64,000 nucleotides of DNA from Cystobacter fuscus DSM 2262 (GCF_000335475.2 NZ_ANAH02000066.1:62001-126000), one strand, 5' to 3'; positions 37,811-48,351 are shown, numbered from the stretch's first letter. Numbers and translations: made by a program. The notes: generated from the letters alone by a model not told the origin.

Positions 37811-38740
37811 GTGAGTTCGCGGCATGAAATCAAGCTGAAGGGTCCGGTCATTCGTCCGGAGCGCATCCCCGCGCCTCTGTTCCACGATCTGCTGCACATC
37901 TTCGTCGAGGGAGCGCAGCGGGCCCTGCGCTTGCGCGTCGAGGGACGGAGCACCGCGCGGGGCACCCAGCCCGCGTGGATGCGCTCCGCCGCGCAGTTCG
38001 ATCTGCTCATCGAGCCGCCGTCCGAGCCCGGGGTCTTTCGGGTCGAGTCGCGCCCTTTGCGGCAGGTCCTCCCCGCGAACCTCCGGCCGGGTGAGGCCCC
38101 GTACGGTCTCGATCTGGCCCAGACAGCCGTGGACTTGTTCGAGGAGGGGCTCGAGGACGCGCTCGCCGGAGCCACGGACAGTGACACGTTCGATGAAGGA
38201 CTGGTCGAAACGTTCAGCGCGTTCGCCCGGCTCTTCGAACAAGGCGTGGAGGCCATCGAGATCGTCAATGGCCGCACCATCCCCATCGACACCGAGGGGG
38301 TGGAGCGGGTGATCCGGCTCCGTCGCCAGATTCCCGCTCCCCAGGCCGTCCGGATCGCGGGCACGCTCGACACCATTCGTCACAGTGATCGGGTCTTCAC
38401 CCTGATGCTGGAGTCCGGTGCCGTGCTCAAGGGCGTCGCGGAACGCCTGGAGCCCACACGGATGGCGTCGCTCTTCGGCAAGCAGGTGGTGGTGTCGGGG
38501 ATGGCGGTGTTCCGGCCTTCCGGTTCCGTCTCGCGGATCGACGTGGAGCAGATGCAGGAGGCCAGCGCGCAGGAGAGCGCGCTGTGGTCCCGCTTGCCCA
38601 GGCCGCTGCGGGTTTCGCTGGACACCCGCTCTCTGCGGGTGGTCCAGGATGACCGGTCGGGTCTCAACGCCATCTATGGCCAGTGGCCGGGCGATGAGTC
38701 AGAGGAGGAACTCGTGGCCGCGCTCGAGGAACTCTCGTGA
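37811..38740 (+). CDS. Hypothetical protein coupled to a PIN-domain gene
   Basis: A 309-residue soluble protein. GTG 37811 has GAGGAGGG 7 nt upstream. No family recognised. The N-terminal ~190 residues look alpha/beta (HEIKLKGPVIRPERIPAPLFHDLL, GEAPYGLDLAQTAVDLFEEGLEDAL); the C-terminal part is beta-rich (VVVSGMAVFRPSGSVSRIDVE), OB-like by eye. Its TGA overlaps the GTG of the following PIN gene (GTGA, 38737-38740), so they are translationally coupled as in type II toxin-antitoxin operons, though it is much larger than usual antitoxins and could simply be a partner of the PIN nuclease. Confidence 0.75.
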   Translation: MSSRHEIKLKGPVIRPERIPAPLFHDLLHIFVEGAQRALRLRVEGRSTARGTQPAWMRSAAQFDLLIEPPSEPGVFRVESRPLRQVLPANLRPGEAPYGLDLAQTAVDLFEEGLEDALAGATDSDTFDEGLVETFSAFARLFEQGVEAIEIVNGRTIPIDTEGVERVIRLRRQIPAPQAVRIAGTLDTIRHSDRVFTLMLESGAVLKGVAERLEPTRMASLFGKQVVVSGMAVFRPSGSVSRIDVEQMQEASAQESALWSRLPRPLRVSLDTRSLRVVQDDRSGLNAIYGQWPGDESEEELVAALEELS

Positions 38741-39051
38741 CTCCGGTCAGTGGTCTTGTGCTGCTCGACACCAGCCTCCTCATCCACCTGCTCAGGGCCA
38801 CGGCCCTGGGCGCCAGGGCCGCCAGCGAGCACTCCTTGCGGAGCCGAAGCGAGCGTCCCCTGATTTCCATCGTCACCATGGGCGAGGCCCTGGCGTTCGC
38901 GAGGAAGCGCGGCTGGGGAGCGATCCCCTTCACCAGGAAGGACTCTTGCGCCGCACCTGGTACGACCCGGCGCCGAGCCCTCGAAACCCATGAGCACCAA
39001 CTCCCAGTAGAATGCGTTCTTAGCGCGTCGTCTGCTGGAAGGTCCGGATGA
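38737..39051 (+). pseudogene. Truncated PIN-domain (VapC-like) toxin remnant
   Basis: The first ~65 residues (GLVLLDTSLLIHLLRA with the first PIN Asp, ISIVTMGEALAFARKRGWG with the conserved Glu) are the N-terminal half of a PIN ribonuclease. From about 38926 the sequence no longer resembles the family, and the later catalytic Asp residues are missing. The frame continues to 39051, running antiparallel into the neighbouring lipoprotein gene. So the toxin is probably inactive, with the coupled upstream gene left intact. Confidence 0.65.
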
Positions 39052-39397
39052 CGTCGTTGATGCGCCGTCCGCTCGGATCCTCCTTGCGGGAATCCGCGAC
39101 CACCAGCAGCACCTTCCCGGAGACGACGGACGAGCCGACGGCGCTGCCCACCAGTTCCCAGCCCGCGTCCTCCGCCTTGCGCGCCTGCTCCGCCTCCGAG
39201 AAGTCGCACACCGTGGCGTCCAGGCCGGCCACCCGGCCCGCCACGCACTTGCCCCCGGGCAGCTTCTCCCCCACGTCCTTGAACTCGCCCGGCGTGTGGC
39301 CCGCCTTCTTCCAAGCGGCGATGACATCCTCGCTGCCGCTGCTGCATGCCGCCAGCAGCAGCAATCCCAAGCACGAGAGCCCGCGTCGCATGCTCAA
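39020..39397 (-). CDS. Small lipoprotein of unknown function
   Basis: A 125-residue lipoprotein (signal LSCLGLLLLAAC, lipobox LAAC). Mature protein has two Cys (GKCVAGRVAGLDATVCDF), probably a disulfide, and SVVSGKVLLVVADSRKEDPSGRRINDVIRTF at the end. No family recognised. Its start overlaps the stop of the His-rich gene upstream (39394-39397), so the two form an operon, and its 3' end overlaps the truncated PIN frame on the other strand. Confidence 0.8.
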   Translation of the reverse strand: MSMRRGLSCLGLLLLAACSSGSEDVIAAWKKAGHTPGEFKDVGEKLPGGKCVAGRVAGLDATVCDFSEAEQARKAEDAGWELVGSAVGSSVVSGKVLLVVADSRKEDPSGRRINDVIRTFQQTTR

Positions 39398-40083
39398 TCC
39401 CTGTCCTTGAACTTCTTGTGCTTGTGTTTGTGCTTGTGCTTCATGTGCCTGGGTCTGTCGTGCTCATGGTAGTGGACCGGTGCCGGGTTCACGTTCACCT
39501 CGATGCCCACGGCGGGCACGTTCACGTTCACCTGCACCACCGGGCCGTGGTACCCGCGCGGCGGTGGCCTCGTCACCACCGGGCGCGCGTAGTGCCATGG
39601 CCGGTAGATGATGTTCACCTGCACCAGCCGCGGCCGGTCGCGCGTGTACGCCTCCGGGTACTCGTCCGTGTAGTAGTACACGTCCTCCTGCTCCTCGAAG
39701 TCGTGGCGCGGGGGCGGCGGGTAGTAATGGGAGTGCGGCCCGTCGTGGTAGCAATAGGCCACGTCGTCCTCCCGGGAGTCCTCCCCGAGGACGACGTTGA
39801 TGACCACCGGGTGGTGCCCATAGTACGAGTGGCGCGGCCCGTCGTACCCGAAGGGCGTCGGGTCGCCGATGAAGAAGTACACGTCGCCGTGCTGCCGGTA
39901 GAGCACCGGCGCATGCACCGGTGAAGCGGCATGCACGTGCACCGCCTGGATGTGGCACAGCCCGCCGTCCGGCTGGCCGGTACGCGGGTGCGGCCCCGCG
40001 TACTTCACTGGCTTCGCCTCGCTCACCGCCGCGCCGGCGAGCGCCAGCAGGAGCGCCCAGCCCATCAAGTTCATCCGTGCCAT
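39394..40083 (-). CDS. Secreted histidine-rich protein
   Basis: A 229-residue exported protein: signal peptide [17 protein letters not shown], then a mature chain with roughly thirty His plus many Tyr and Pro ([35 protein letters not shown]). It ends in a basic His tract, [17 protein letters not shown]. Such composition suggests binding of Zn, Ni or Cu in the periplasm or at the surface; metal binding is inference. No enzyme domain seen. Coupled by a 4-bp overlap to the small lipoprotein downstream. Confidence 0.8.
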   Translation of the reverse strand: MARMNLMGWALLLALAGAAVSEAKPVKYAGPHPRTGQPDGGLCHIQAVHVHAASPVHAPVLYRQHGDVYFFIGDPTPFGYDGPRHSYYGHHPVVINVVLGEDSREDDVAYCYHDGPHSHYYPPPPRHDFEEQEDVYYYTDEYPEAYTRDRPRLVQVNIIYRPWHYARPVVTRPPPRGYHGPVVQVNVNVPAVGIEVNVNPAPVHYHEHDRPRHMKHKHKHKHKKFKDRD

Positions 40084-40297
40084 CTCACCCTCCGTGGGGC
40101 GCGCAGACTACGATGGATGGCGTGAAGGAGAAGAGACCCCCAGTGGCCCCCGCTGCCCGGGGTTGCAGCACCACTGCACGCGTGCCCGCCTGGTTGTACG
40201 GCTCGCATGGAAGCGGACATCTCGACGGTGTTCACACGGCGCCCCCCTCGTTCCAGGATGCGGCCCGCACCGCGCATCCGCACCCACGCGCGTCTCG

Positions 40298-40992
40298 ATG
40301 GATCTCCTCGTCTCGCACACCGCGCTCCGCCGTCTTCTGCTCTGGCTCCTCGGGCTGCTCACCGGCCTGGGGCTGGCCGTCGAGCTCGCGTACGCCCGCT
40401 GGCGTTCGCCGGGACTCAGGCCGCTGCTCGGCTTCCTGTCGCTCAGCTACGAGCAGAATCTGCCCACCTGGTACGCCTCGGGGCTGCTGCTGTGTTGCGC
40501 GCTGGTGCTGGCGGCCATCGCGCGTGACGCGGCACTCCGTGGGGCCCCCCACCGCCGCCATTGGTGGGGGCTCACCGCGGCGTTCTTCTACCTGTCCATG
40601 GACGAGGCGGTCGGCCTGCACGAGCACCTCGGCGGGTGGTTGGAACTCGATGGCGTGCTGTACTTCAGCTGGGTGGTGCCAGCGGGGGGGGCCGTCCTGC
40701 TGTTCGGGCTGCTCTACCTGCCCTTTCTCGCTCGGCTGCCCGCGAGGCCTCGCTGGCGATTCCTCACCGCGGGAGTCCTCTACGTGAGCGGCGCCCTCGG
40801 CATGGAGCTGCCGCTCGGCTACTGGACGGAGCGGCATGGCAACGACAACCTCGTCTACGCGCTCATCGATCTCGTCGAGGAGGCCCTCGAACTGCTGGGG
40901 GTGAGCCTCTTCCTCGTGGCGTTGGTGGAGTACCTGGGAGCGCGGGTGCGCGTCACGCTCTCGGCCCCCGAGCGCCAGGTGTCGTCCGAGCC

Positions 40993-40996
<4 letters not shown>
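40298..40996 (+). CDS. Hypothetical multi-spanning membrane protein
   Basis: A 232-residue integral membrane protein with about six TM helices. A conserved-looking core has [19 protein letters not shown], with acidic and His residues inside the membrane, and [32 protein letters not shown]. No named family. ATG 40298 is the start giving an immediate TM helix. Stop overlaps the next start (ATGA, 40993-40996): the two membrane proteins are translationally coupled and probably work together. Confidence 0.75.
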
Positions 40997-42030
<1,034 letters not shown>

Positions 42031-42041
42031 GCGTCGAGGCA

Positions 42042-42070
42042 GGTGACAGCCTGGTGCCCGGCCTGTCACC
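42042..42070. terminator. Hairpin at convergent gene ends (terminator-like)
   Basis: GGTGACAG / CTGTCACC perfect 8-bp repeat (extended by CC/GG with one bulge), covering the stop codon of the kinase gene and 12 bp after the membrane-protein gene. No T-run. Confidence 0.35.
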
Positions 42071-43790
42071 GGCCGCTGGTGCTCACTTTCGCTTCGTTCC
42101 CCTCTGCCTCGGGGCTCTCTGGTGAACCGTTCGCGAGCAGGTCTCCACTCGACAGCACCGTCGTGGGAACCTCGCTGCTCACCGAGGCGGAGCGCTGCTC
42201 CACCCGGGTCTCCTGCTCCGTGCTCCGCCTGGGAACCCGGCCCGCCTTGCGCGCGAGGGCATCCTGCACCAGGAGGCCCAGCTCCCGCTGTCCGTGGGGG
42301 TAGGGCGCGAACGCTCCCGTCAGGGCACACAGTTGCTCGCGCAACTGCTGGCCCCGTTGCGTGCGGTCCGCCACCTGCCAGCGCAGCAGGTCCATGATGG
42401 CGGCATCCAGCGCCGGGGGCACTTCCGGGCGGTGCGCCGAGGGCGGCACGAGGAAGGACGGCGGGGCGCCGCGCACCATGTCCGAGGCATCCTCCCCTTG
42501 GAAGACGCGCTGTCCCGTGAGCGCCTCGTGCAGCGTGAGTCCGAGCGCGAAGAGATCCGCTCTCCCATCGAAAGCCTGGCCTCGCGCCTGCTCGGGTGAC
42601 AGGTAGCCCAGCTTGCCGCGCACCCGGTCCGCCTGGGTGAGCCGGACGTGAATGGCCGCGCGCGCCACCCCGAAGTCTCCCAGCTTCACCTCGCCGATGC
42701 GCGACAGCAGGATGTTGGGCGGATTCACGTCCCGGTGCACGAGGTTGAGCGGCAGGCCCTCGCTCGAGGTGCGCCGGTGCACGTAGTCGAGCGCCTGGCC
42801 CAGCTCGGCCCCGAGGTACGCCACCACCGCCGGCGGCAGCGGCCCGTGGCTCTTGAGCAGCTCGCGCAGGGACAGGCCCTCGATGTGCTCCATGGCCATG
42901 AAGTAGGTGTCCCCGAAGCGGCCCACGTCGAGCACCTGGACGATGTTGGAGTGGTTGAGCAGCGAGCCCAGCTCCGCCTCCCGGCGGAACATCGTCACGA
43001 AGTCCTCGTCCTCGGCGTAGGCCGGGAGGATGCGCTTGATGGCCACCACCTTCTCGAAGCCGCCCTCGGGGCTGTAGGTGGCGCGGAACACCTCCGCCAT
43101 GCCTCCCACCCCCAGCCGCTCGTGGAGGAAGTACTTGCCCACCAGCTCCTTCTCTCGCACGGCGTGCAGCGCCTGTTCGGCCCGGTGCGTGAGGTAGCTG
43201 GCCACGAGCGCCGCCAGCCATCCGATGATGAAGTAGTAGACGGCCCGCAGGATCACCATCGGCGGTGAGAAGATCAGGGGAATGGGCTCGGACAGCCGGG
43301 GCCAGGCCAGCAGGAAGTAGAGCAGCACCATCTGCGCCGCCACGAGCCCTCCCGCGAAGAGGGCCAGGCTGCGCTTGCCTCGCAGCGCCGTGAACACGAT
43401 GGTCCCGGTCCAGAGCACGGCCATGGGGTTGCCCAGCGCCTGCTCGGCGGTTCCGAAGAGGGTGTCGCAGACGAAGAGGAAGGCCCCGGTGGTGGTCTCC
43501 AGGACGACGTTGACCCAGTAGATGGCGGGGTGGAACCAGCCTCGCCGCAGCATCCGGGACAGCACCCCGTAGTAGACGGCGAAGACGGCACACAGGCCCG
43601 CCACGGACAGGGCGCGGGGCCAGCCGATGAGTGCGCTCATCCCGAGCGTGGAGACGATGAAGAGGCAGGATACCCGGCTGATGAACCGGGTCACTGCGGC
43701 TTCGCGGGCGATGGCGTCCGCCCGGAAGTGCTCGGCGAGCAATTGTGTGCCGAGCGGCGCCGCGCTACCCGGAAGGTCGGAGGGAGGCAT
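42066..43790 (-). CDS. Membrane-anchored Ser/Thr protein kinase (Hanks type, N-terminal TM sensor region)
   Basis: A 574-residue protein. The N-terminal ~205 residues contain five or six TM helices (SCLFIVSTLGMSALIGW, VAGLCAVFAVYYGVL, MVILRAVYYFIIGWLAALVASYL). The kinase domain follows (~220-480): glycine loop LGVGGMAEVF, VAIKRI (catalytic Lys), HRDVNPPNILL catalytic loop, GDFGVAR, then LGYLSPEQARG. This reversed order (TM first, kinase C-terminal) is common in myxobacterial kinases. The last ~80 residues are low-complexity. ATG 43790 has GAGG 6 nt upstream; an ATG 12 nt earlier (43802) is the alternative. Substrate unknown. Confidence 0.92.
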   Translation of the reverse strand: MPPSDLPGSAAPLGTQLLAEHFRADAIAREAAVTRFISRVSCLFIVSTLGMSALIGWPRALSVAGLCAVFAVYYGVLSRMLRRGWFHPAIYWVNVVLETTTGAFLFVCDTLFGTAEQALGNPMAVLWTGTIVFTALRGKRSLALFAGGLVAAQMVLLYFLLAWPRLSEPIPLIFSPPMVILRAVYYFIIGWLAALVASYLTHRAEQALHAVREKELVGKYFLHERLGVGGMAEVFRATYSPEGGFEKVVAIKRILPAYAEDEDFVTMFRREAELGSLLNHSNIVQVLDVGRFGDTYFMAMEHIEGLSLRELLKSHGPLPPAVVAYLGAELGQALDYVHRRTSSEGLPLNLVHRDVNPPNILLSRIGEVKLGDFGVARAAIHVRLTQADRVRGKLGYLSPEQARGQAFDGRADLFALGLTLHEALTGQRVFQGEDASDMVRGAPPSFLVPPSAHRPEVPPALDAAIMDLLRWQVADRTQRGQQLREQLCALTGAFAPYPHGQRELGLLVQDALARKAGRVPRRSTEQETRVEQRSASVSSEVPTTVLSSGDLLANGSPESPEAEGNEAKVSTSGR

Positions 43791-43940
43791 GGGGAGCCTC
43801 ATTGTCTCGCAGCCAGCCGTGGCGGCAAGGCGAATCCCGGCGCTCCGCTCGACCAGCCGCTTGCTCGGGCTCGGGCGACCCCGTCCACGGAGGAGGGGAC
43901 GGGGTCGCTTGGAACGTCGTGGGAGGCTCCTCGCCGCGGA

Positions 43941-45767
43941 CTAGTGGAGGTCCGGCGTGATGCGCATGGGCGTGAAGAGGGGCCGGACGGTGGAGGAGGC
44001 CTTCGCGGCGCCTTCCACCTCATCCTTGAACAGGTTGTAGAGGATGTCGGCGCTCTTGCGGAGATCCTCGACCGGAGCGCCCTCGTTGATGCCGTGGTAG
44101 TTGATGGGCGGCCCCATCTTCTCGGTGAACAGCGCGCCAGCGGCGATCAGGTTCGTATTGCCCTTGGCATCCGTTCCGCCACCGATGGCCCACCGCGGGC
44201 ACTGCTCGCCGAGGACCTTCTCGAACGCCGAGCTGACGCGCTGGAACGCATTGCCCTCCGGGAGCCGGACATCGGGCGGGTACGAGGTCCTCGTCTGGAA
44301 CCCGAGGGTGTAGCCGGTCTCGGCGGGGAACTCCTGCAGCAGCTTCGCGAAGGTGTCCTGGAAGACGCTCTTGGACGCCTTGCCTCCCACCAGGCCCTCG
44401 GTCTTCTTGTCCCACGCCACGCTGTGGTGGCCGAGGGCATAGCGGATGTCGATCAGCACCCGCGCGGCGATGTCGGGAGCGTCCGCCGGGTCGGTGTAGA
44501 AGCGGGTCACGGCATAGGTCGTCCCGTTGCCCGCCGTGAAGATGTCATCGTTGCGCTGCAGCAGCTCCGGGTGGTGCTCGCCGAAGACCTGGGTGCCCCA
44601 GCTCCAGGTGATGAACCGGGCCAGCTCGCTGACTTCATTACGGGCCAGGTGCGTGCCCACCTGGGCGCTCAAGAAGTTGCTCAGGGAGATCAGCGGGTTG
44701 GTGCCCTCCTCCCGGTTCTCATCCGGTGCCGAGCCGTGCTGCGCGCCGCTCACCTTGGTGGTGAGGACGAGGCGGTTGTCGGCCAGTCCCGATCTGTCCA
44801 CGGTCAGCGTGGCCCGGCGATAGGCGGGGTCGTCGAACCCGTGGCCCTGGTACAGGGCCTCCACCTGCTGGGCGAAGCGCTCGAGGGCCTGCGACGAGTT
44901 CGAGTCCGAGCGGATGACGGCGGTGGCCAGGTCGGGAATCTGGTTCGCGGGCCCCTGGGGGGTGTTGAGCGACTCGATCCACACGCCCGTGGGCGCCGCG
45001 GTGCCGCGCTTGATGGTGAAGACGGGGCGCTCAATTCCCTTCTCGGCGCGGATGCACCACATGGCGTCGAAGATGACCCCCAGGTCCGGGTTCTCCTCCG
45101 GTTTGTCTTCCAGGTAGTAGGGCATCGCCATGTCGGTCTCCTCCGAGGTGTCGAAGAGGACCTCCAGGGTGACGCCATTGAGCTTGGAGTCGCCGTCGTA
45201 CTGCCGGGCCACGGCCTTCAGGACGTTGAAGGCGATGAGGGCGGGGCCCTTGTCGTCGATGGAGCCGCGGCCGACGTAGAACTCCTGCTCCCTGCCGAAG
45301 TAGGTCCGTTGCTCCTTCACGAGCTTGAAGGGCTCCCAGCCCGGCTGCGGCGTCCCCGGCGGCACCGTGTCCAGATGGCTGCTCAGCGCGACCCGGCGCG
45401 GCCCCGAGCCCACGCGCACGCCGAAGAGCCAGTACTCCTGGCCATTGATGGTCTTCTTCCACTCGAAGGGCACCAGCTTGTGCACCTTCTGCTCCGCGTT
45501 GAACTGCTCGACCTGGAGCCGCACCTCCTCCTGGATTTTCTGGAGGTTGGCCACGGTCTCGGCCTCGCTCTGGTCCGCCCCACGGTAGGTGCGGGCCGCG
45601 ACGAACTTCGAGAGGTCATCGAACAACTGTTCGTCGATGTAGCGATGGAGCTGTTCGAGCCCACCCTCCGACGGCTCCGGCGGCTCTGGCGGCTCCTCCG
45701 TCGGGGTACACGTGCAGGCGAATCCCAATAACGCCAAGAAGGCAAGTCGATTTCCAAATCCAGACAT
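43941..45767 (-). CDS. M20 family metallopeptidase, predicted lipoprotein
   Basis: A 608-residue exported peptidase. ATG 45767 has AAGGA at good spacing. Signal peptide ends GFAC, followed by TCTPTEEPPEPPEP, a Pro/Glu-rich linker suggesting anchoring away from the membrane. Di-zinc site residues: ALSSHLDTVP (~129), GRGSIDDKGPAL (~166, bridging Asp), DTSEETDMAMPYY (catalytic Glu pair) and a late His region NYHGINEGAPVEDL. The large insert between the two halves is the dimerisation/lid domain, as in PepV/Sapep-type dipeptidases. Probably cleaves di- or short peptides in the periplasm. Confidence 0.9.
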   Translation of the reverse strand: MSGFGNRLAFLALLGFACTCTPTEEPPEPPEPSEGGLEQLHRYIDEQLFDDLSKFVAARTYRGADQSEAETVANLQKIQEEVRLQVEQFNAEQKVHKLVPFEWKKTINGQEYWLFGVRVGSGPRRVALSSHLDTVPPGTPQPGWEPFKLVKEQRTYFGREQEFYVGRGSIDDKGPALIAFNVLKAVARQYDGDSKLNGVTLEVLFDTSEETDMAMPYYLEDKPEENPDLGVIFDAMWCIRAEKGIERPVFTIKRGTAAPTGVWIESLNTPQGPANQIPDLATAVIRSDSNSSQALERFAQQVEALYQGHGFDDPAYRRATLTVDRSGLADNRLVLTTKVSGAQHGSAPDENREEGTNPLISLSNFLSAQVGTHLARNEVSELARFITWSWGTQVFGEHHPELLQRNDDIFTAGNGTTYAVTRFYTDPADAPDIAARVLIDIRYALGHHSVAWDKKTEGLVGGKASKSVFQDTFAKLLQEFPAETGYTLGFQTRTSYPPDVRLPEGNAFQRVSSAFEKVLGEQCPRWAIGGGTDAKGNTNLIAAGALFTEKMGPPINYHGINEGAPVEDLRKSADILYNLFKDEVEGAAKASSTVRPLFTPMRITPDLH

Positions 45768-46259
45768 GTCATTCCTTCTGTTCATACGAAGCACACACTC
45801 CTCCTACGCGGGGCGGGAGGTAGCCACACGGGCCATGTGGACTCATAGCAGGAACAGGGGCATTGTTGCGTGTGAGACGCATGGGCGGAACGAGGCACCG
45901 TCGCGTGGGCGGGCGTGGCATGGCGCGGCGGCGGAAGGGCTGGCCATGCCCCGGGCTCGTGCGCCGGATGTGCTGATGCCGCGGTGCGCCGTCGGCACCG
46001 CGACCGCGAGTCACTCGCCGGCCTGTCGTGGGACTCGGGCCTCCGGAAGGGAGGGGGCCTTGGCTGTCCGCTCCGGTGCGCTTGAGGGCAGCTAATTCCT
46101 CACATGACCCACATTTCCGGGTGTGGGCGTGTTGTCCGGGTGGATCATTCCCAATACACGACATGGAATGTTCTCATTCCTTGAACATATTTCCCGACGG
46201 TCGTGGACCGTGAGGCAACACGGCCGCTGGTGGGCTCGTGTCCCACCGTTCGTGAGGGC

Positions 46260-46289
46260 AGTACATCGTCATCTGGTGGACGATGTACT
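46260..46289. repeat. Perfect 11-bp inverted repeat (hairpin)
   Basis: AGTACATCGTC, 8-nt loop, GACGATGTACT. No T-run follows, so a regulatory or RNA-structural role is more likely than termination. Confidence 0.6.
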
Positions 46290-46440
46290 CGCCTGTTCTT
46301 CCGGAGGAAATGGCAGTCATTACCCTGTGTTGGCAGGCGACTGTTCGTTAACGTCCACTGGTGAGGCTTTGAATTTGGCCCCGGTATGCGGGCCAGCCCG
46401 GTTTCCCGTATTCCCTTTCATCTCAATTTCGCGCGGTGCT

Positions 46441-46474
46441 CCCTGAATCCTTGCACCCGTCAAGGGATTCAGGG
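46441..46474. repeat. 10-bp inverted repeat extendable to 13 bp
   Basis: CCCTGAATCC / GGATTCAGGG with inner TTG/CAA and one bulged G. Lies 260 bp upstream of the CheA start. Confidence 0.55.
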
Positions 46475-46734
46475 GAGGCGGGGGGAGCGGAGTGGGGGTT
46501 GGGTCCAAACCGTCTCGAGCATCTGGGGGGAATCACACCATGCCACTCGCCACGCATGTGCTGGTGGGCCAGGCGTCGCGCATCGGGCGTGTTGGCTGGG
46601 GAGCAAGCCCGAGGACCGCGAGCTGCTGGAGCTGCTCGTGACGGAAGGGGCGAGGGCCTCGTCCCGCGTACGCGGCATCGCCGCTGGCGCGCCGTCCTGA
46701 GCGGGCGGCGATTTCTAGAAAAGGGGGGAGTGCT

Positions 46735-48351
46735 TTGGATCTGGATCGCGAGCAGCTGCTCGCCACCTTCGCGGAGGAGTCGGAAGAGCTCCTCACCGGA
46801 ATGGAGGAGATTCTCGTCTCGCTGGAGGAGCACCCGGACCAGGAGCGGCTGCGGTCCATCTTCCGGGCCGCGCACTCGGTGAAGGGGGCGGCGGGCGCGC
46901 TGGGCTTCTCCGGAATGACGGACGTGGCGCACGTGCTGGAGGACGTGCTGGAGACGCTGCTGGAGCGGCGTCCTCCGGTGTCCGACGAGCACGTGACGCT
47001 GCTGCTGGCGACGGTGGACCGGCTGCGAGAGCTGTTGCAGGCGGTGCTGGCGGGTCAGGAGCGGCCGGCGCAGGAGGACGCGGGGCTGGTGGCGCGGCTG
47101 AGGAACTGCTGCGAGTCCTTGCGCCAGCAGGAGTCCCGCCGGGGGGTGTTCACCAGGCCGGCCGAGGAATCGGCGGTGGAGGTGGGTGGGCGGCGCGGGC
47201 GCACGCTGCGCGTGGACGTGGAGAAGCTGGACCGCATCGCCATCCTGACGGGAGAGCTGGCCATCGCGCGCACGCGGCTGGCGCAGGTGCTGAGCACGGG
47301 CACGGCCGAGGAGGCCCAGGAGGTGCACCACGAGGCGGACCGCCTCCACGAGGAGTTGCAGGAAGAGGTGATGCGGGTGCGGATGGTGCCGGTGGGCCCG
47401 CTCTTCCGGCAGCACCTGCGCACGGTGCGCGACCTGACGCGGGTGGAGCGCAAGTGGGCGCGGCTGGTGTTGGAGGGCGAGGACGTGGAGGTGGACACGG
47501 CGCTGGTGGAGGGCTTGCGCGAGCCCCTGCTGCACCTGGTGCGCAACGCGGTGGACCACGGGCTGGAGACGCCGGAGGAGCGGCGGGCGGCGGGGAAGGA
47601 GGCGTGCGGCACGCTGGTGCTGAGGGCCTTCCATGAGCCGGGCTCGCTGGTGGTGGAGCTGTCCGATGATGGCCGGGGTCTGCGCTACGCGCGGCTGAGG
47701 GAGAAGGCGCGCGAGCTGGGGATGGAGCCCGGGCGGATGACGGTGGAGGAGTTGGAGGAGCTCATCTTCCTGCCGGGGCTGTCCACGGCGGAGGCGGTGA
47801 CGGAGGTCTCCGGGCGCGGGGTGGGCATGGACGTGGTGCGCCGGAGCGTGGAGGCGCTGCGGGGCCTGGTGTCGTTGCGCAGCGAGGAGGGCAAGGGCAC
47901 CACGGTGACGCTGCGGGTGCCGCTGACGCTGGCCTCCATCCAGGGCTTCTCGGTGGGCGTGGGCGAGGAGACGTACGTGTTGCCGCTGGCGGCGGTGCGC
48001 GAGTGTCTGGAGTTGCCCGCGGAGCGCCAGGGGCAGTCCGGTGCCGGCTTGTTGAGTCTGCGAGGCCGTTCGCTGCCCTACCTGCGGCTGCGCGAGGTGC
48101 TGGGGGTGGACGGCCCCGTGTCGGCCCGGGAGAGCGTCGTCGTGCTGGGCCACGGTGGGAGCCGGGCGGGCCTGGTGGTGGACGCGCTGTATGGCGAGGG
48201 CCCGTGCGTCCTCAAGCCACTGGGCCGGCTCTTCCGCCACCTGCCTGGCGTGTCTGGCTCCACCATTCTCGGCAGCGGTCGCGTGGGGCTCGTCCTGGAC
48301 GTGCCCACCCTGTTGCGCACCGCCATCCGCCAGCGGGCCGCCATGGGCTGA
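46735..48351 (+). CDS. cheA: CheA-type chemosensory histidine kinase
   Basis: A 538-residue kinase. TTG 46735 is the start; AGGGGGGAG lies directly upstream and the Hpt domain begins at once. Order: Hpt (P1, ~1-105, phospho-His in AAHSVKGAAGALGF), short linker, dimerisation helices (P3, RTLRVDVEKLDRIAILTGELA), HATPase (P4, LLHLVRNAVDHGLETPEER, then DDGRG and GRGVGMDVVRRSVE) and CheW-like P5 (~400-530). The P2 CheY-docking domain is missing and there is no receiver domain. It would phosphorylate a response regulator encoded elsewhere. First gene of the CheA-MCP-MCP-CheW-CheR operon. Confidence 0.95.
   Translation: MDLDREQLLATFAEESEELLTGMEEILVSLEEHPDQERLRSIFRAAHSVKGAAGALGFSGMTDVAHVLEDVLETLLERRPPVSDEHVTLLLATVDRLRELLQAVLAGQERPAQEDAGLVARLRNCCESLRQQESRRGVFTRPAEESAVEVGGRRGRTLRVDVEKLDRIAILTGELAIARTRLAQVLSTGTAEEAQEVHHEADRLHEELQEEVMRVRMVPVGPLFRQHLRTVRDLTRVERKWARLVLEGEDVEVDTALVEGLREPLLHLVRNAVDHGLETPEERRAAGKEACGTLVLRAFHEPGSLVVELSDDGRGLRYARLREKARELGMEPGRMTVEELEELIFLPGLSTAEAVTEVSGRGVGMDVVRRSVEALRGLVSLRSEEGKGTTVTLRVPLTLASIQGFSVGVGEETYVLPLAAVRECLELPAERQGQSGAGLLSLRGRSLPYLRLREVLGVDGPVSARESVVVLGHGGSRAGLVVDALYGEGPCVLKPLGRLFRHLPGVSGSTILGSGRVGLVLDVPTLLRTAIRQRAAMG

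Larger units (their letters stand above)
45768..46734. other. Non-coding, hairpin-rich intergenic region upstream of the chemosensory operon
   Basis: About 970 bp with no convincing gene; 46100-46440 is visibly A/T-richer than its surroundings. It contains several inverted repeats: GGAATG-ttct-CATTCC (46165-46180), an 11-bp perfect hairpin (46260-46289), TGGCCC-n8-GGGCCA (46376-46395) and a 10-bp perfect hairpin (46441-46474). It must hold the promoter of the chemosensory operon and of the M20 gene; I could not pick clear -35/-10 or sigma54 elements. A small RNA is possible. Confidence 0.6.

Noticed and set aside
46160-46480. Retron msr/msd region, because myxobacteria carry retrons and the region is full of inverted repeats
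   Set aside because: No reverse transcriptase gene nearby and no pair of flanking a1/a2 repeats with branching G arrangement could be seen.
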